A stretch of 64,000 nucleotides of DNA, taken from positions 1-64,000 of the forward strand of contig CAVWGG010000031.1 of NCBI GenBank assembly GCA_963754535.1, given 5' to 3'. The translations under genes were made by a program, and so were the position numbers. Below, piece by piece: positions 15,512 through 24,929 of the stretch. Position 1 is the stretch's first letter. Each line of letters starts with the position of its first letter. The notes below the pieces were generated by a model, which saw only the letters and a program-made list of their open reading frames with translations, was not told the DNA's origin and searched no databases. Origin of the DNA: RPQJ01 sp963754535. Its GTDB lineage: Bacteria > Pseudomonadota > Gammaproteobacteria > Steroidobacterales > Steroidobacteraceae.

Positions 15512-18331
15512 ATGGCTGACTACAAGAACACCGTAAACCTGCCCGAGACGGCATTCCCGATGAAGGCCGACCTCGCTCGCCGCGAGCCGGACATGCTGGC
15601 GTGGTGGGACGAGCACCGCACGTACGAGAAGCTGCGCGTCATCGCGAAGGACCGGCCGAAGTTCATCCTGCATGACGGCCCTCCCTACGCGAACGGCGCG
15701 ATCCACATCGGCCACGCGGTCAACAAGATCCTGAAGGACATCATCGTCAAGTCGCGCACGCTCGACGGTTACGATGCGCCATACGTGCCGGGCTGGGATT
15801 GTCACGGCCTGCCGATCGAGCACGCGGTCGAAAAGGTGCGCGGCCGCGAGATGAAGCAGCTCGACGCCAGGGCGTTCCGCCAGGCATGCCGCGAGTTCGC
15901 GCTCGAGCAGATCGACGTCCAGCGCAAGGACTTCATCCGTCTCGGCGTGCTCGGTGACTGGTTCAATCCGTACCTGACGCTCGCTCCGAGCTACGAAAGC
16001 GAGCAGTTGCGTGCGTTCGCACAGATCATCCGCAACGGCCACCTGTACAAGGGCTACAAGCCCGTGCACTGGTGCATCGACTGCCGCTCGGCGCTCGCCG
16101 AGGCCGAAGTCGAATACGAAGAGCGCACGTCGCCGTCGATCGACGTCCGCTTCGAAGTCGTCGATGGCGCCGATCTCGCGCAACGAGCGGGCGTGAGCCT
16201 GCCGTCGGGTCGCGCCAGTGTCGTCATCTGGACGACCACGCCGTGGACGCTGCCGGCCAACCAGGCCGTCGCAGTGCACGCGGAGTTCGATTACTCGCTG
16301 CTCGCCATCGATGCGGGCGCGGGTGAAGAACTGCTGGTCGTCGCGTCGGAGCTCGCGCCGTCGGTGCTGCAGCGCGCCGAAATCGCCACGTCGCGTGAAC
16401 TCGCGCGCGTGAAGGGCGAGGCGCTCGAGCACCTGCGGCTCCGTCATCCGTTCTACGAACGCGTCGTGCCGGTGATCCTCGGGGAGCACGTGACGCTCGA
16501 AAGCGGTACGGGCGCCGTCCACACCGCGCCGGGCCATGGCCAGGAAGACTTCATCGTCGGCAAGAAGTACGGCCTGGCGGTCGACAACCCCGTCGGCAGC
16601 GATGGACGCTTCCTGCCGGCCACGCCGATCTTTGCCGGCGAGAAAGTCTTCGACGCCAACAAGCATGTCGTCGACGTGCTCGCGGAGCGGGGTGCGCTGT
16701 TGCACCACGAGGCCTTCAGGCATAGTTACCCGCACTGCTGGCGCCACAAGACGCCGGTGATCTTCCGCGCCACGCCGCAGTGGTTCATCAGCATGGAGCA
16801 GGCAGGCCTGCGCGCGGCGGCGCTGGCCGAGATCGGCAAGGTCGAGTGGACGCCGGGCTGGGGCGAACAGCGCATCTTCAGCATGATCGCGGGCCGTCCC
16901 GACTGGTGCATCTCACGTCAACGCATGTGGGGCGTGCCGCTGTCGCTGTTCACGCACAAGGAAACGGGCGAGCTGCATCCGCGCACGCCGGAGCTCGTGG
17001 ACCAGGTGGCCGCTCTCGTGGCGCAGGACGGCATCGATGCCTGGTTCGATCTCGACCCGGCCACGCTGCTCGGCGCCGAGGCGTCAAGCTACGAGAAGGT
17101 CACCGACATCATGGATGTCTGGGTGGACTCGGGCGTCTCGCATCATTGCGTGTCGCAGAGCCGGCCCGAAATCCTGTCGCCCGCCGACCTCTACCTCGAA
17201 GGCTCGGACCAGCACCGCGGCTGGTTCCACAGCTCGCTGCTGACCTCCGTCGCGCAGAAGGGCCACGCGCCGTACAAGGGCGTGCTCACCCACGGGTTCA
17301 CCGTGGACGAGAAGGGCCGCAAGATGTCGAAGTCGCTCGGCAACGTCGTGCTGCCGCAGAAGGTGATGAGCACGCTCGGCGCCGACGTGCTGCGCCTGTG
17401 GGTTGCGGCCACCGATTACGCCAACGAGATCAGCGTCTCGGACGAAATCCTGAAGCGCACCTCGGATTCATACCGCCGCGTCCGCAACACCGTGCGCTTC
17501 CTGCTCGGCAACCTCGCGGGGTTCGATCCCGCGCGCGACGCCGTGCCGGTGGACCAGATGCTCGCGCTCGACCGCTGGGCCCTGCAGCGAACGCGCGAAC
17601 TGCAGCACGAGGTCGTTGCGGCGTATCGCAGCTACGACTTCCACGTGATCTACCAGAAGCTGCACAATTTCTGCGTCGTCGACCTCGGCGGCTTCTACCT
17701 CGACGTGCTCAAGGATCGCCTGTACACGACGCCGGCCGGCGGCCTGCCGCGCCGCTCGGCGCAGACCGCGATGTACTGGATCGCCGAGGCGATGGTCCGC
17801 TGGCTCGCGCCGATCATGTCGTTCACCGCCGAAGAAATCTGGCGCTTCATGCCGGGTGGCCGCGCAGAGTCGGTGTTCTTCACGACCTGGGCCGATATCC
17901 CCGCGACCACCGGTGTCGTGCAGGAGATCGACTGGCCGAAGGTGCTGGAGGCGCGTGCCACGGTGCTGCGCGAGCTCGAGCGCCTGCGCGTTGCCGAGCA
18001 GATCGGCGCGCCGCTCGACGCCGAGGTGACACTGTACGGCACGTCTGAGTGGACGCAAGCCCTGACGCCACTCGGCGATGAGCTGCGGTTCGTGCTGATC
18101 ACGTCGGAGGCGCACGTGGCGGATGCGGGCACTCGGCCGCCCGAAGCCCTGGCGACTGACGGCGAGGGCAACAGCGGGCTGTGGCTGCACGTGAAGCGCT
18201 CCGAGTCGCAGAAGTGCGCCCGTTGCTGGCACAAGCGGCCGGACGTCGGTACCGTGTCCGCCCATCCGGAACTGTGCGGCCGCTGCGCGGTCAACCTCGA
18301 CGGTCCGGGCGAGACGCGCCGCTACGCCTGA
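15512..18331 (+). CDS. ileS: Isoleucyl-tRNA synthetase
   Basis: This class I synthetase charges tRNA-Ile. The HIGH motif is at 65-68 (NGAIHIGHAVNK), and the KMSKS loop is near residue 605 (GRKMSKSLGN). The editing domain contains WTTTPWTLPANQA. The C-terminal zinc site is CARCWHKR plus CGRCAVNL. The 939-residue length is the bacterial E. coli-type form. It lies downstream of ribF and is followed by lspA after a 39-base gap. There is no frameshift. Confidence 0.97.
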   Translation: MADYKNTVNLPETAFPMKADLARREPDMLAWWDEHRTYEKLRVIAKDRPKFILHDGPPYANGAIHIGHAVNKILKDIIVKSRTLDGYDAPYVPGWDCHGLPIEHAVEKVRGREMKQLDARAFRQACREFALEQIDVQRKDFIRLGVLGDWFNPYLTLAPSYESEQLRAFAQIIRNGHLYKGYKPVHWCIDCRSALAEAEVEYEERTSPSIDVRFEVVDGADLAQRAGVSLPSGRASVVIWTTTPWTLPANQAVAVHAEFDYSLLAIDAGAGEELLVVASELAPSVLQRAEIATSRELARVKGEALEHLRLRHPFYERVVPVILGEHVTLESGTGAVHTAPGHGQEDFIVGKKYGLAVDNPVGSDGRFLPATPIFAGEKVFDANKHVVDVLAERGALLHHEAFRHSYPHCWRHKTPVIFRATPQWFISMEQAGLRAAALAEIGKVEWTPGWGEQRIFSMIAGRPDWCISRQRMWGVPLSLFTHKETGELHPRTPELVDQVAALVAQDGIDAWFDLDPATLLGAEASSYEKVTDIMDVWVDSGVSHHCVSQSRPEILSPADLYLEGSDQHRGWFHSSLLTSVAQKGHAPYKGVLTHGFTVDEKGRKMSKSLGNVVLPQKVMSTLGADVLRLWVAATDYANEISVSDEILKRTSDSYRRVRNTVRFLLGNLAGFDPARDAVPVDQMLALDRWALQRTRELQHEVVAAYRSYDFHVIYQKLHNFCVVDLGGFYLDVLKDRLYTTPAGGLPRRSAQTAMYWIAEAMVRWLAPIMSFTAEEIWRFMPGGRAESVFFTTWADIPATTGVVQEIDWPKVLEARATVLRELERLRVAEQIGAPLDAEVTLYGTSEWTQALTPLGDELRFVLITSEAHVADAGTRPPEALATDGEGNSGLWLHVKRSESQKCARCWHKRPDVGTVSAHPELCGRCAVNLDGPGETRRYA

Positions 18332-18370
18332 GACCCCGCCAGAGAAGCCGCCAGAGACCTCAAGGACGCG

Positions 18371-18928
18371 ATGAACACCTCAAGCCCACCCACGCCTCCG
18401 CAGGGCCCTGGAACGCCTGCCTCCGGCCTCGCGACGCTCGCCGGGCTGCGCATCCAGCGCACGCATCCGGCGGCATGGCTGTGGTTGTCGCTGTTCGTCG
18501 TCGCGTTCGACCAGGCGACCAAGTTCCTCGTCACGCGCTTCCTCGAGCTTTACGAGCGCGTCGAAGTCCTGCCGGTGCTCGACTTCACGCTGCTGCACAA
18601 CACTGGCGCCGCGTTCAGCATCCTGGCCGACGCGTCGGGCTGGCAGCGCGGGTTCTTCATCACGCTCGGGTTCGTCGTGTGCACCGTGCTCATCGTGTGG
18701 CTCTGCCGGCTGCCGCGTGGCGAGAAGTTTCTCCCTTTGGCGCTGGCCCTGATCGTCGGCGGCGCATCCGGCAACGTGATCGATCGCATCGCGCACGGTT
18801 ACGTGATCGACTTCATCCACGCGCACTGGGGCAGTTCGTACTTCCCCGCGTTCAACATCGCCGACAGCGCGATCACGATCGGCGCGGCGCTGATGATCCT
18901 CGACGCGTTCCGCGAGCGGCGCCACTAA
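18371..18928 (+). CDS. lspA: Lipoprotein signal peptidase (signal peptidase II)
   Basis: LspA cleaves signal peptides of diacylated prolipoproteins in the inner membrane. It has four membrane segments. The catalytic aspartates are D138 in GNVIDRI and D165 in FNIADSAI, and HNTGAAFS is at about 77-83. At 185 residues it is slightly longer than usual owing to a Pro/Ser-rich N-terminal tail of about 30 residues. The genetic link with ileS is conserved; the ispH start follows the stop directly. Confidence 0.95.
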   Translation: MNTSSPPTPPQGPGTPASGLATLAGLRIQRTHPAAWLWLSLFVVAFDQATKFLVTRFLELYERVEVLPVLDFTLLHNTGAAFSILADASGWQRGFFITLGFVVCTVLIVWLCRLPRGEKFLPLALALIVGGASGNVIDRIAHGYVIDFIHAHWGSSYFPAFNIADSAITIGAALMILDAFRERRH

Positions 18929-19894
18929 GTGAAGATCCTCCTCGCCAATCCCCGTGGGTTCTGCGCCGGTGTCGACCGGGCCATCGACATCGTGGAGCGC
19001 GCGGTGGAACTCTTCGGCGCGCCGATCTACGTGCGGCACGAGGTGGTGCACAACAAGTTCGTCGTCGACCGCCTGCGCAGCCTCGGTGCCGTGTTCGTCG
19101 AGGAACTCGACGAGGTGCCCGACGGCGCCACGGTGATCTTCAGCGCCCACGGCGTCTCGAAGGCGGTGCAGGCCGAGGCCAGGCGCCGCGAACTGCGCGT
19201 GTTCGACGCCACGTGCCCGCTCGTCACCAAGGTGCACATGGAAGTCGCGCGCTACGGCCGCGACGGCCGTGACGTGATCCTGATCGGTCACGAGGGCCAC
19301 CCGGAAGTCGAAGGCACCATGGGCCAGTTCGACGCGACGCAGGGCGGGCGCATCTGCCTGGTCGAGGACGTCGCGGACGTCGAGCACCTGAACGTGCGCG
19401 ATCCGTCGCGCGTGGGTGTCGTCACGCAGACGACGCTGTCCGTGGACGACACCGCCGACGTGCTCGAGGCGCTGCAGCGCAGGTTCCCGACGCTCTCGAC
19501 GCCGCGCAAGGAAGACATCTGCTACGCCACGCAGAACCGCCAGGACGCCGTGAAGAAGCTGGTCGCGGACTGCGACGTGATGGTCGTGGTCGGGTCGGCC
19601 ACGAGCTCGAATTCCAACCGGCTGCGCGAGATCGCCGAGAAGGCGGGCATGCCGGGCTACCTCGTGGACGGCCCCGAGGACCTGCGTGCCGAGTGGTTCG
19701 AGGGCAAGCAGGCCGTGGGCGTTACGGCCGGCGCATCGGCGCCCGAACTGCTGGTGCAGCGCGTCGTGGCGCGTCTCAGGGAGTGGGGCGGGCAGGGCGC
19801 GGCCGAGATCGAGGGCCGCGCTGAGCACGTGGTGTTTGCGCTGCCGCGTGAACTGCGCGTGGCGGCGACAGGCCGCGACAAGGCGACCGACTGA
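18929..19894 (+). CDS. ispH: 4-hydroxy-3-methylbut-2-enyl diphosphate reductase
   Basis: IspH is the last enzyme of the MEP isoprenoid pathway, an iron-sulfur reductase making IPP and DMAPP. Cluster cysteines are C12 (NPRGFCAGVDRA), C96 (FDATCPLV) and C198 (DICYATQNRQ). HHG-type residues lie in HEVVHNK and FSAHGVS. At 321 residues it has the normal length. The start GTG directly abuts the lspA TAA. It supplies precursors for IspB upstream in the window. Confidence 0.96.
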   Translation: MKILLANPRGFCAGVDRAIDIVERAVELFGAPIYVRHEVVHNKFVVDRLRSLGAVFVEELDEVPDGATVIFSAHGVSKAVQAEARRRELRVFDATCPLVTKVHMEVARYGRDGRDVILIGHEGHPEVEGTMGQFDATQGGRICLVEDVADVEHLNVRDPSRVGVVTQTTLSVDDTADVLEALQRRFPTLSTPRKEDICYATQNRQDAVKKLVADCDVMVVVGSATSSNSNRLREIAEKAGMPGYLVDGPEDLRAEWFEGKQAVGVTAGASAPELLVQRVVARLREWGGQGAAEIEGRAEHVVFALPRELRVAATGRDKATD

Positions 19895-19927
19895 GCCCTG
19901 ACGACTGCGGCCCGGCGGCCGGTCGTG

Positions 19928-20332
19928 CTACCAGCAACTGTCCGAGGTCGCGGTGCGGGCACCTGCCTGGTCGATCGTGAACGTGGCGCAGTCGCCGTCG
20001 TCAGTCTGGCCCCCCGCTGCCGTGGCCGTGGCCGTGAAGCTGTCGGCGTCGGCATCGTCGATCGCAATCGTGTAGTAGCCGTTCTCGGTCGTCTCCAGCA
20101 GACCCAGTCCGTCGGGTGGCGCGTCGTCGAGCGCATCCGTGTAGGTGTTGTTCTGCAGGTAGAACTTTTCCTGCGCGGCAGCCAGGTTGAGCAGGGCCGC
20201 TTTGGCTTCAGCCCGGTGCGATCGCAACATGAACTGCCGGTAGCTCGGGACCGCGATGGTGGCAAGCAGCGTGACGATCGCCACTACGACGACCAGCTCG
20301 ATCAGGGTCACGCCTCGCATCTTGTTCCGCAT
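19928..20332 (-). CDS. pilE: Type IV pilin-like minor pilin PilE
   Basis: The short leader MRNKMRG is followed by the prepilin peptidase site and N-methylated helix VTLIELVVVVAIVTLLATIAVPSYRQF, with Glu at +5. The C-terminal globular part has two cysteines (DCATF and DSCW) able to form the D-region disulfide. At 134 residues, as the last gene of a fimT-pilVWX-pilY1 operon, it corresponds to the PilE-type minor pilin. It helps prime pilus assembly with PilV, PilW, PilX and PilY1. Confidence 0.88.
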   Translation of the reverse strand: MRNKMRGVTLIELVVVVAIVTLLATIAVPSYRQFMLRSHRAEAKAALLNLAAAQEKFYLQNNTYTDALDDAPPDGLGLLETTENGYYTIAIDDADADSFTATATAAGGQTDDGDCATFTIDQAGARTATSDSCW

Positions 20333-20357
20333 CGGTTCGCTCCTTCAGGGATTCTGG

Positions 20358-20386
20358 CAGGGACGCCGGGCAGGCCGGCGTCCCTG
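20358..20386. promoter_or_regulatory. Strong hairpin between pilY1 and pilE
   Basis: CAGGGACGCCGG and CCGGCGTCCCTG form a perfect 12-bp stem with loop GCAGG in the 60-base gap. There is no T run. It may act as an mRNA-processing or stabilising element that separates pilE expression from the very long pilY1 message, or as a partial terminator. Confidence 0.5.
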
Positions 20387-20392
20387 GCCTGT

Positions 20393-23300
20393 TCAGTTCG
20401 AGCCGCGCTGTTCCCAGTAGGTTCTCACCGGTGGGTTGGTGAGGCCAGTGCCGCAGCTCTCCAGGCCGACCAGGCAGATCGGCGGAACCGCAGGCGGGTT
20501 CGGGTTGCCTGCATCCGCATCGGGCGTCGGGAACACGAAGATTGCTTCCGGGGCGATGCTGCCCTGGGCCAGTTCCTTGAACCGATCGGTGACGTCGTTC
20601 GGCGGTGACGTAGGATCGCTGAAGTTTACGACCGGTTTGCCGGTCGCGGCGTCCACGATGTAGAGCCGGTTCAGGCCGACGGTCGCAACGCAATACTCCG
20701 GGTTGTATTCGCGCTCTTGCGGCGAATACGTCGTGAAGTAGAGGCGGTTCTGGAACGTGCGCGACTCCGCGAGGACCTTCTCGCCCGCGTCCTGCAGGTT
20801 CATTCTCCAACCGACCCCGCCCGCCGGAATCGTCGGGCTCATGTTCGTGGTCACGTCGAGCAGCCGCGTGTCGCCGTCGGTGATGATCTGGTGGCACGGC
20901 GACGTCTCCGTCGTGCCGCAGGTGGCCTTGTACTGGGTGTTCTGCACCTGCGAGAACACGTTGAAGTCCCGCAGGCTGTAGAAGCGATTGACCACCGTCA
21001 CGTCCGTGATCGGCTTTTCGCGGTGTCCCGAGCCGATGCCGATGTTGATGAAGTTGGTCGTGCCCACCTTCATCAGCGCGACATCCGGCGCGTAGAAGAA
21101 GCGACGGTTCTTGGTCGCGTCCGTCTTGACCGCAAGGTCGCCGTTGCCCAGCGCGGCAAAGACCCCGCCCCAGACCAGGTTGGCCGCCGACTGGCCATTG
21201 CGGATGTCGAAGCGCCAGATGCGCCCGCCCATGTCCGCGGCGTACATGCGGTCGGCGAAACCGTCGCCCGACAGGTCGATCACGCGCACGTCACCGGGAA
21301 TGGAGTTCGTCATCTTGGCGAGCGGCAGCTGCGCGCCGCTGTCGGACGTCGGGCCGGCTCGCCAGATCAGGCTGCCAGTGATGGCGTCCACCATGAATAC
21401 CTGGTTGCCGACACCGTCCGCCACGTAGCCGACCGTGTCCTGGGCGACGTCGTAGCCGCCGCCGAACACGAGCACCATCTTGTCGGGGTTGCTGCTGGTC
21501 CAGGTGCGATTGACGTTGACCCGCGCGACCGTGGGTGCGGACCAGGTCTGGCCGACCCCTGGCAACTCTGACGACCCGATGATCCACATCAGCTTCGGCG
21601 CGGTGCGCACCGTCACGTCGAGCCCGATATAGCTGGAGCCGCCGCGGCGCATGCCGAAGTACAGGTACACCCTGTCCTTCTCGGACTCCGAGGTCGTTCC
21701 ATCGCCGTTTATGTCCGAGCCACCCGGCTCGATCGTGCCGTTGCCGTTGCGATCGAGTCGAACCACCCGTACTGCGCCGTCCAGGCCGTACTGGCGTGCA
21801 GCCACGTCGTCGTTGTCGTACAGCTTCTCGATGCGGCTGAGCATGAGGCGCGGCACGAAGGACCAGAGCTCCTCGCCCGTCTTCGCATTAATGGCCTGGA
21901 GGTAGCCGTCGTTCGTCGTCGCGTAGAGGGTGAGGTCCGGATCGTCCGCCGGCCCGCCGTAAATGACGGTCGCCGGACGCGAGTGCAGCGGATCGCCCAT
22001 GTCCTTGCGGGCTTCCGTGACATCGTTGTTGCCGTTCTGGTCCAGAACGTCATAGCCGTAAGCCCAGTCCACCAGGTCGCCGACCGCGGGCCGGCCCGCC
22101 ACAGGGACGTTGGACGTCTCGCCGAGCAACAACAGGTTGGCGAGCGTCAGGTTGCCCGAAGCCTTCAAGGCGGACAGGTCTTCGGTCAGTGCCCCCGAGT
22201 TGACGGTCAGGTTGCTGTAGATCTTGCGGGTCGCCGGGGTCTTCAGCTCACCCGCCGCGCCGCCCAATCCGGCGTCGGCGCCATCCGCCATGTCGGACCA
22301 GAAGCTCTGCGAGCCGCTCGTAAAGAAGCCATTGTTCGGATCGACCGCCGCATTGTCGTTCACGTCGCGAATCTCGCCGTCCTGCGTGACCCGGTACTTC
22401 TTGATGTTGCCGAGCCAGCGGTAGGAGGAGGCCGGCTTGAAGACCGACATGTACAGGTAGTTCAGGTTCTGGGTGCGGTTGAACGCGTTCACGGCGACCG
22501 TCGGCGACGTGAACGTCGTCGTCTGTTCGAGGATCTTGGAGATGATCTCCGAGAACGCCTCGGTCAGCTCGGCAGTGTCGGCGGCCGTGTAAAACTTGCC
22601 GCCACCGCGCTGCGCGACCTTCTGCAGGAACGCGGAGCCTGACTTGACGTCATCGCCGAAACCGATCCAGTAACTGGTGACGTTTTGCACCCCTGGCCGG
22701 TCCGCTCGCAGGTCCGATTCGTTTAGCCACTTGGCCAGGTCGTCCGTGCACTTGCCGTCGCCCTCGGTGCCGTCGCACGTGGCCCTGCCCATCACCTTGG
22801 CAAAGTTGGGCAGGTTCTGGATCGGCGTATTCGCCTCGTTGTCCTGTGTCGGCAGGCCGTCCGTCAGGAAGACGATGTAATTCTTCTGGCAGTCCTGGTC
22901 CGCCGGCGAGTCGTACAGCGTCTTGTCCGACGCGTTGCGGGAAGCGGTGACGCTCGGCGTGTCGCCGTTGGGATTGCTCGTGAACTTGTCGGACTTGCTG
23001 AAGGCGCTGGGATACGACGTCGCGTCCGAGCCGCCGCCGAAGTACACCTTGTCGCCCCTGAAATACTGGGTGGCTTCGTAGAGCGTTTCGGAGAGCGGGG
23101 TCCAGCCGGCGGCGTTCCAGGAATTGATCTCCGTCTTCATTGCGTCGCGGTTGTCCTCGATCTTGCCGATCTCCTTCACCACCATGCCGCCCTGCGCGGC
23201 GGTTTCATTGTCGCTGCCCGTGTCGTTGCTGTAGCGCATCAGGCCGACGTTGACGGTGTCCTGCATGTTGTACAGCAGGGTGACCAGCGCGTTCTGCATG

Positions 23301-23953
23301 ATCTCGAGGCGGGTCCGCGTGACGTATGGACTCGCTTTCCAGTTGAGGTAATTGCCGGAGTAGAACGTGACCGGCTCGCCGCGGCTCCAGTCGATCTTGG
23401 TCGCCGAACTGCTGGACCACGGTCCGCTTGATCCGTCGACGGCCCATTTGTTCGCCGAGGCAGCCGTCTGACCATGCAGGCCTGCATCGGGAGCACACTC
23501 GATGAAGTTGCTGTTGTCGCCCAAGGTGAGCGTCTGCCATTTGCTCTTGTTGCTGTTGTTGTTCGGCTTCCACTGTGCGGCCAGCGCGACATAGGCGATT
23601 CCGCTGGAATTCAGGTTTGGCTGAGCCGCATTGCAGGTGAACTTGTCCGCGCTGACGTACTGCTTGCTGTCGCATGCCGGTGCCGTGCCGGTGCGCGACC
23701 AGTACACCCGGTTCGTATTGCACGAGCCGCTGAACGTGACGGCCGGGTCATAGGGCACCTGGGACTGCACGTTCGTGTCCATGCTGCCCGACGTGTCCAT
23801 GACGAACAGGATGTTGGGTCGTGACGGAGCCGCGGCGACCGCCGCCCCGACGAACAATTCCGTGTCGTCCGCCCTGGCGGGCGCGCTGGCCAGCAGTACA
23901 ACGGTCGCGGCAGCGGCCAGCGTGGCCAGCGATCGCATCCTGGAAGTCGTCAT
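20393..23953 (-). CDS. pilY1: Type IV pilus tip/biogenesis protein PilY1
   Basis: This is a 1,186-residue secreted protein. A signal peptide (TLAAAATVVLLASAPARA) precedes a VWA domain whose MIDAS motif is DTSGSMDTN at about residues 45-53. The C-terminal beta-propeller has calcium-loop-like motifs (DRNGNGTIEPG, DINGDGTTSE, DLSGDGFADRMYAAD). PilY1 sits at the pilus tip, promotes assembly and senses surfaces. The ATG at 23953 overlaps the preceding stop (ATGA), so the frame upstream of it up to 24739 is only a shadow. It is intact. Confidence 0.92.
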   Translation of the reverse strand: MTTSRMRSLATLAAAATVVLLASAPARADDTELFVGAAVAAAPSRPNILFVMDTSGSMDTNVQSQVPYDPAVTFSGSCNTNRVYWSRTGTAPACDSKQYVSADKFTCNAAQPNLNSSGIAYVALAAQWKPNNNSNKSKWQTLTLGDNSNFIECAPDAGLHGQTAASANKWAVDGSSGPWSSSSATKIDWSRGEPVTFYSGNYLNWKASPYVTRTRLEIMQNALVTLLYNMQDTVNVGLMRYSNDTGSDNETAAQGGMVVKEIGKIEDNRDAMKTEINSWNAAGWTPLSETLYEATQYFRGDKVYFGGGSDATSYPSAFSKSDKFTSNPNGDTPSVTASRNASDKTLYDSPADQDCQKNYIVFLTDGLPTQDNEANTPIQNLPNFAKVMGRATCDGTEGDGKCTDDLAKWLNESDLRADRPGVQNVTSYWIGFGDDVKSGSAFLQKVAQRGGGKFYTAADTAELTEAFSEIISKILEQTTTFTSPTVAVNAFNRTQNLNYLYMSVFKPASSYRWLGNIKKYRVTQDGEIRDVNDNAAVDPNNGFFTSGSQSFWSDMADGADAGLGGAAGELKTPATRKIYSNLTVNSGALTEDLSALKASGNLTLANLLLLGETSNVPVAGRPAVGDLVDWAYGYDVLDQNGNNDVTEARKDMGDPLHSRPATVIYGGPADDPDLTLYATTNDGYLQAINAKTGEELWSFVPRLMLSRIEKLYDNDDVAARQYGLDGAVRVVRLDRNGNGTIEPGGSDINGDGTTSESEKDRVYLYFGMRRGGSSYIGLDVTVRTAPKLMWIIGSSELPGVGQTWSAPTVARVNVNRTWTSSNPDKMVLVFGGGYDVAQDTVGYVADGVGNQVFMVDAITGSLIWRAGPTSDSGAQLPLAKMTNSIPGDVRVIDLSGDGFADRMYAADMGGRIWRFDIRNGQSAANLVWGGVFAALGNGDLAVKTDATKNRRFFYAPDVALMKVGTTNFINIGIGSGHREKPITDVTVVNRFYSLRDFNVFSQVQNTQYKATCGTTETSPCHQIITDGDTRLLDVTTNMSPTIPAGGVGWRMNLQDAGEKVLAESRTFQNRLYFTTYSPQEREYNPEYCVATVGLNRLYIVDAATGKPVVNFSDPTSPPNDVTDRFKELAQGSIAPEAIFVFPTPDADAGNPNPPAVPPICLVGLESCGTGLTNPPVRTYWEQRGSN

Positions 23954-24366
23954 GACTTGGTCCTCGATTCGGGGGCGCCGTCTTGCGGGGCCCGGGCTGG
24001 CTGTTTCGCGGGCATGTCGGCGGGGTCGAGTTGCGTGCGCAGGATCAGGCGCGTGACCCGCTGCGTCTTCGTTTCGTAGAAGACGTCGAGGTGGTTCGCG
24101 CCCCGCGCCGCATACTTGCGCAGCGTGGCGAGCGACACCGGTTGCTTGCCGACGAGGAACTGGCTCTTGTCGTCGAGCCGCAGGATGACCGCTTCGCAAC
24201 CCGCGCAGGGCGCAAAGCTCCATACGCCGTAGGCCGTGCCTGGCAGGCTGACGAAGTCCGTGCTCGCCTCGATACCGGTCTCGTACGAGATCAGCGTGGC
24301 CTGGCTCCAGGCTGCCGGGGCGGCGCCGCACAAGGCGATGGTGGCAATCAGTACTTTCTTGAACAT
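23950..24366 (-). CDS. Secreted protein of unknown function inside the minor-pilin operon
   Basis: This is a 138-residue protein with a clear signal peptide (FKKVLIATIALCGAAPAAWSQ). The mature part contains SLPGTAYGVWSFAPCAGCEAVILRLDD, a CxxC pair, and ends in a Pro/Ala/Lys-rich tail. The start at 24366 has GGAGAGGAAC upstream. Its stop overlaps the pilY1 ATG (ATGA), so it is translationally coupled to pilY1. I recognise no family. Position suggests a periplasmic helper for pilin or PilY1 folding or export; this is inference. Confidence 0.7.
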   Translation of the reverse strand: MFKKVLIATIALCGAAPAAWSQATLISYETGIEASTDFVSLPGTAYGVWSFAPCAGCEAVILRLDDKSQFLVGKQPVSLATLRKYAARGANHLDVFYETKTQRVTRLILRTQLDPADMPAKQPARAPQDGAPESRTKS

Positions 24367-24395
24367 GATGTTCCTCTCCGCTGGCGACGCGGTAT

Positions 24396-24929
24396 TCAGC
24401 CGCCACTCGGTCCGACGATGTAGAAGCTCTGTCGATGTTCCGACTGCGCGCCGCGATCCGACGTGCCGAAACTGTCGACGACGAAGTGATAGGCCTCGAA
24501 GCCCGTGCCGATGCTGAAGCCGCCGCTGGGAACGGGGGTCTGGCCGGACTGGAGGTCGAAACGCATGAAGTACTCGCACTGCTGCGCATCCGTCGCGTCG
24601 TCGACTTCCGGGCAATTTGCGATCGGCTGTCCCGTCCCGCGCGTCGGCACCGGACGGAGTGCCGCCACATTGTCATAGGCGCCGACCGGTACGTTGGTGT
24701 CGTAGATGCCGGCAGCGAGCGCCTGCTCGATGCCCGCATCGGCAGCCTGGAACGAGCGCTCCTGGTACTGCGCGTTGCCGGCCATCAACAGTTCGAGCGA
24801 GGCGGTGGTCATGCCGGAGATGGCCAGCAGCGTCAGGACCAGCAGCAGGATGAGTCCGACGACGAGAGCCGCGCCGGCTTCGCCTCGCGGACCGGCTGGA
24901 CGGAATGGCGAGCGTTGACAGGTCGTCAT
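24396..24929 (-). CDS. pilX: Minor pilin assembly protein PilX
   Basis: This is a 177-residue prepilin-like protein. The N-terminal GEAGAALVVGLILLLVLTLLAISG is the PilX type, with Ala/Gly around the cleavage site and no Glu+5 consensus, followed by TTASLELLMAGNAQYQERSFQAADAGIEQAL, the PilX signature AxxAGI. The start overlaps the pilW stop (ATGA). It works with PilV and PilW in the pilus priming complex. Confidence 0.85.
   Translation of the reverse strand: MTTCQRSPFRPAGPRGEAGAALVVGLILLLVLTLLAISGMTTASLELLMAGNAQYQERSFQAADAGIEQALAAGIYDTNVPVGAYDNVAALRPVPTRGTGQPIANCPEVDDATDAQQCEYFMRFDLQSGQTPVPSGGFSIGTGFEAYHFVVDSFGTSDRGAQSEHRQSFYIVGPSGG

Noticed and set aside
24367..24739. N-terminal extension of pilY1 to 24739
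   Set aside because: The extension overlaps pilX and the secreted-protein gene out of frame; the signal peptide starts at 23953.
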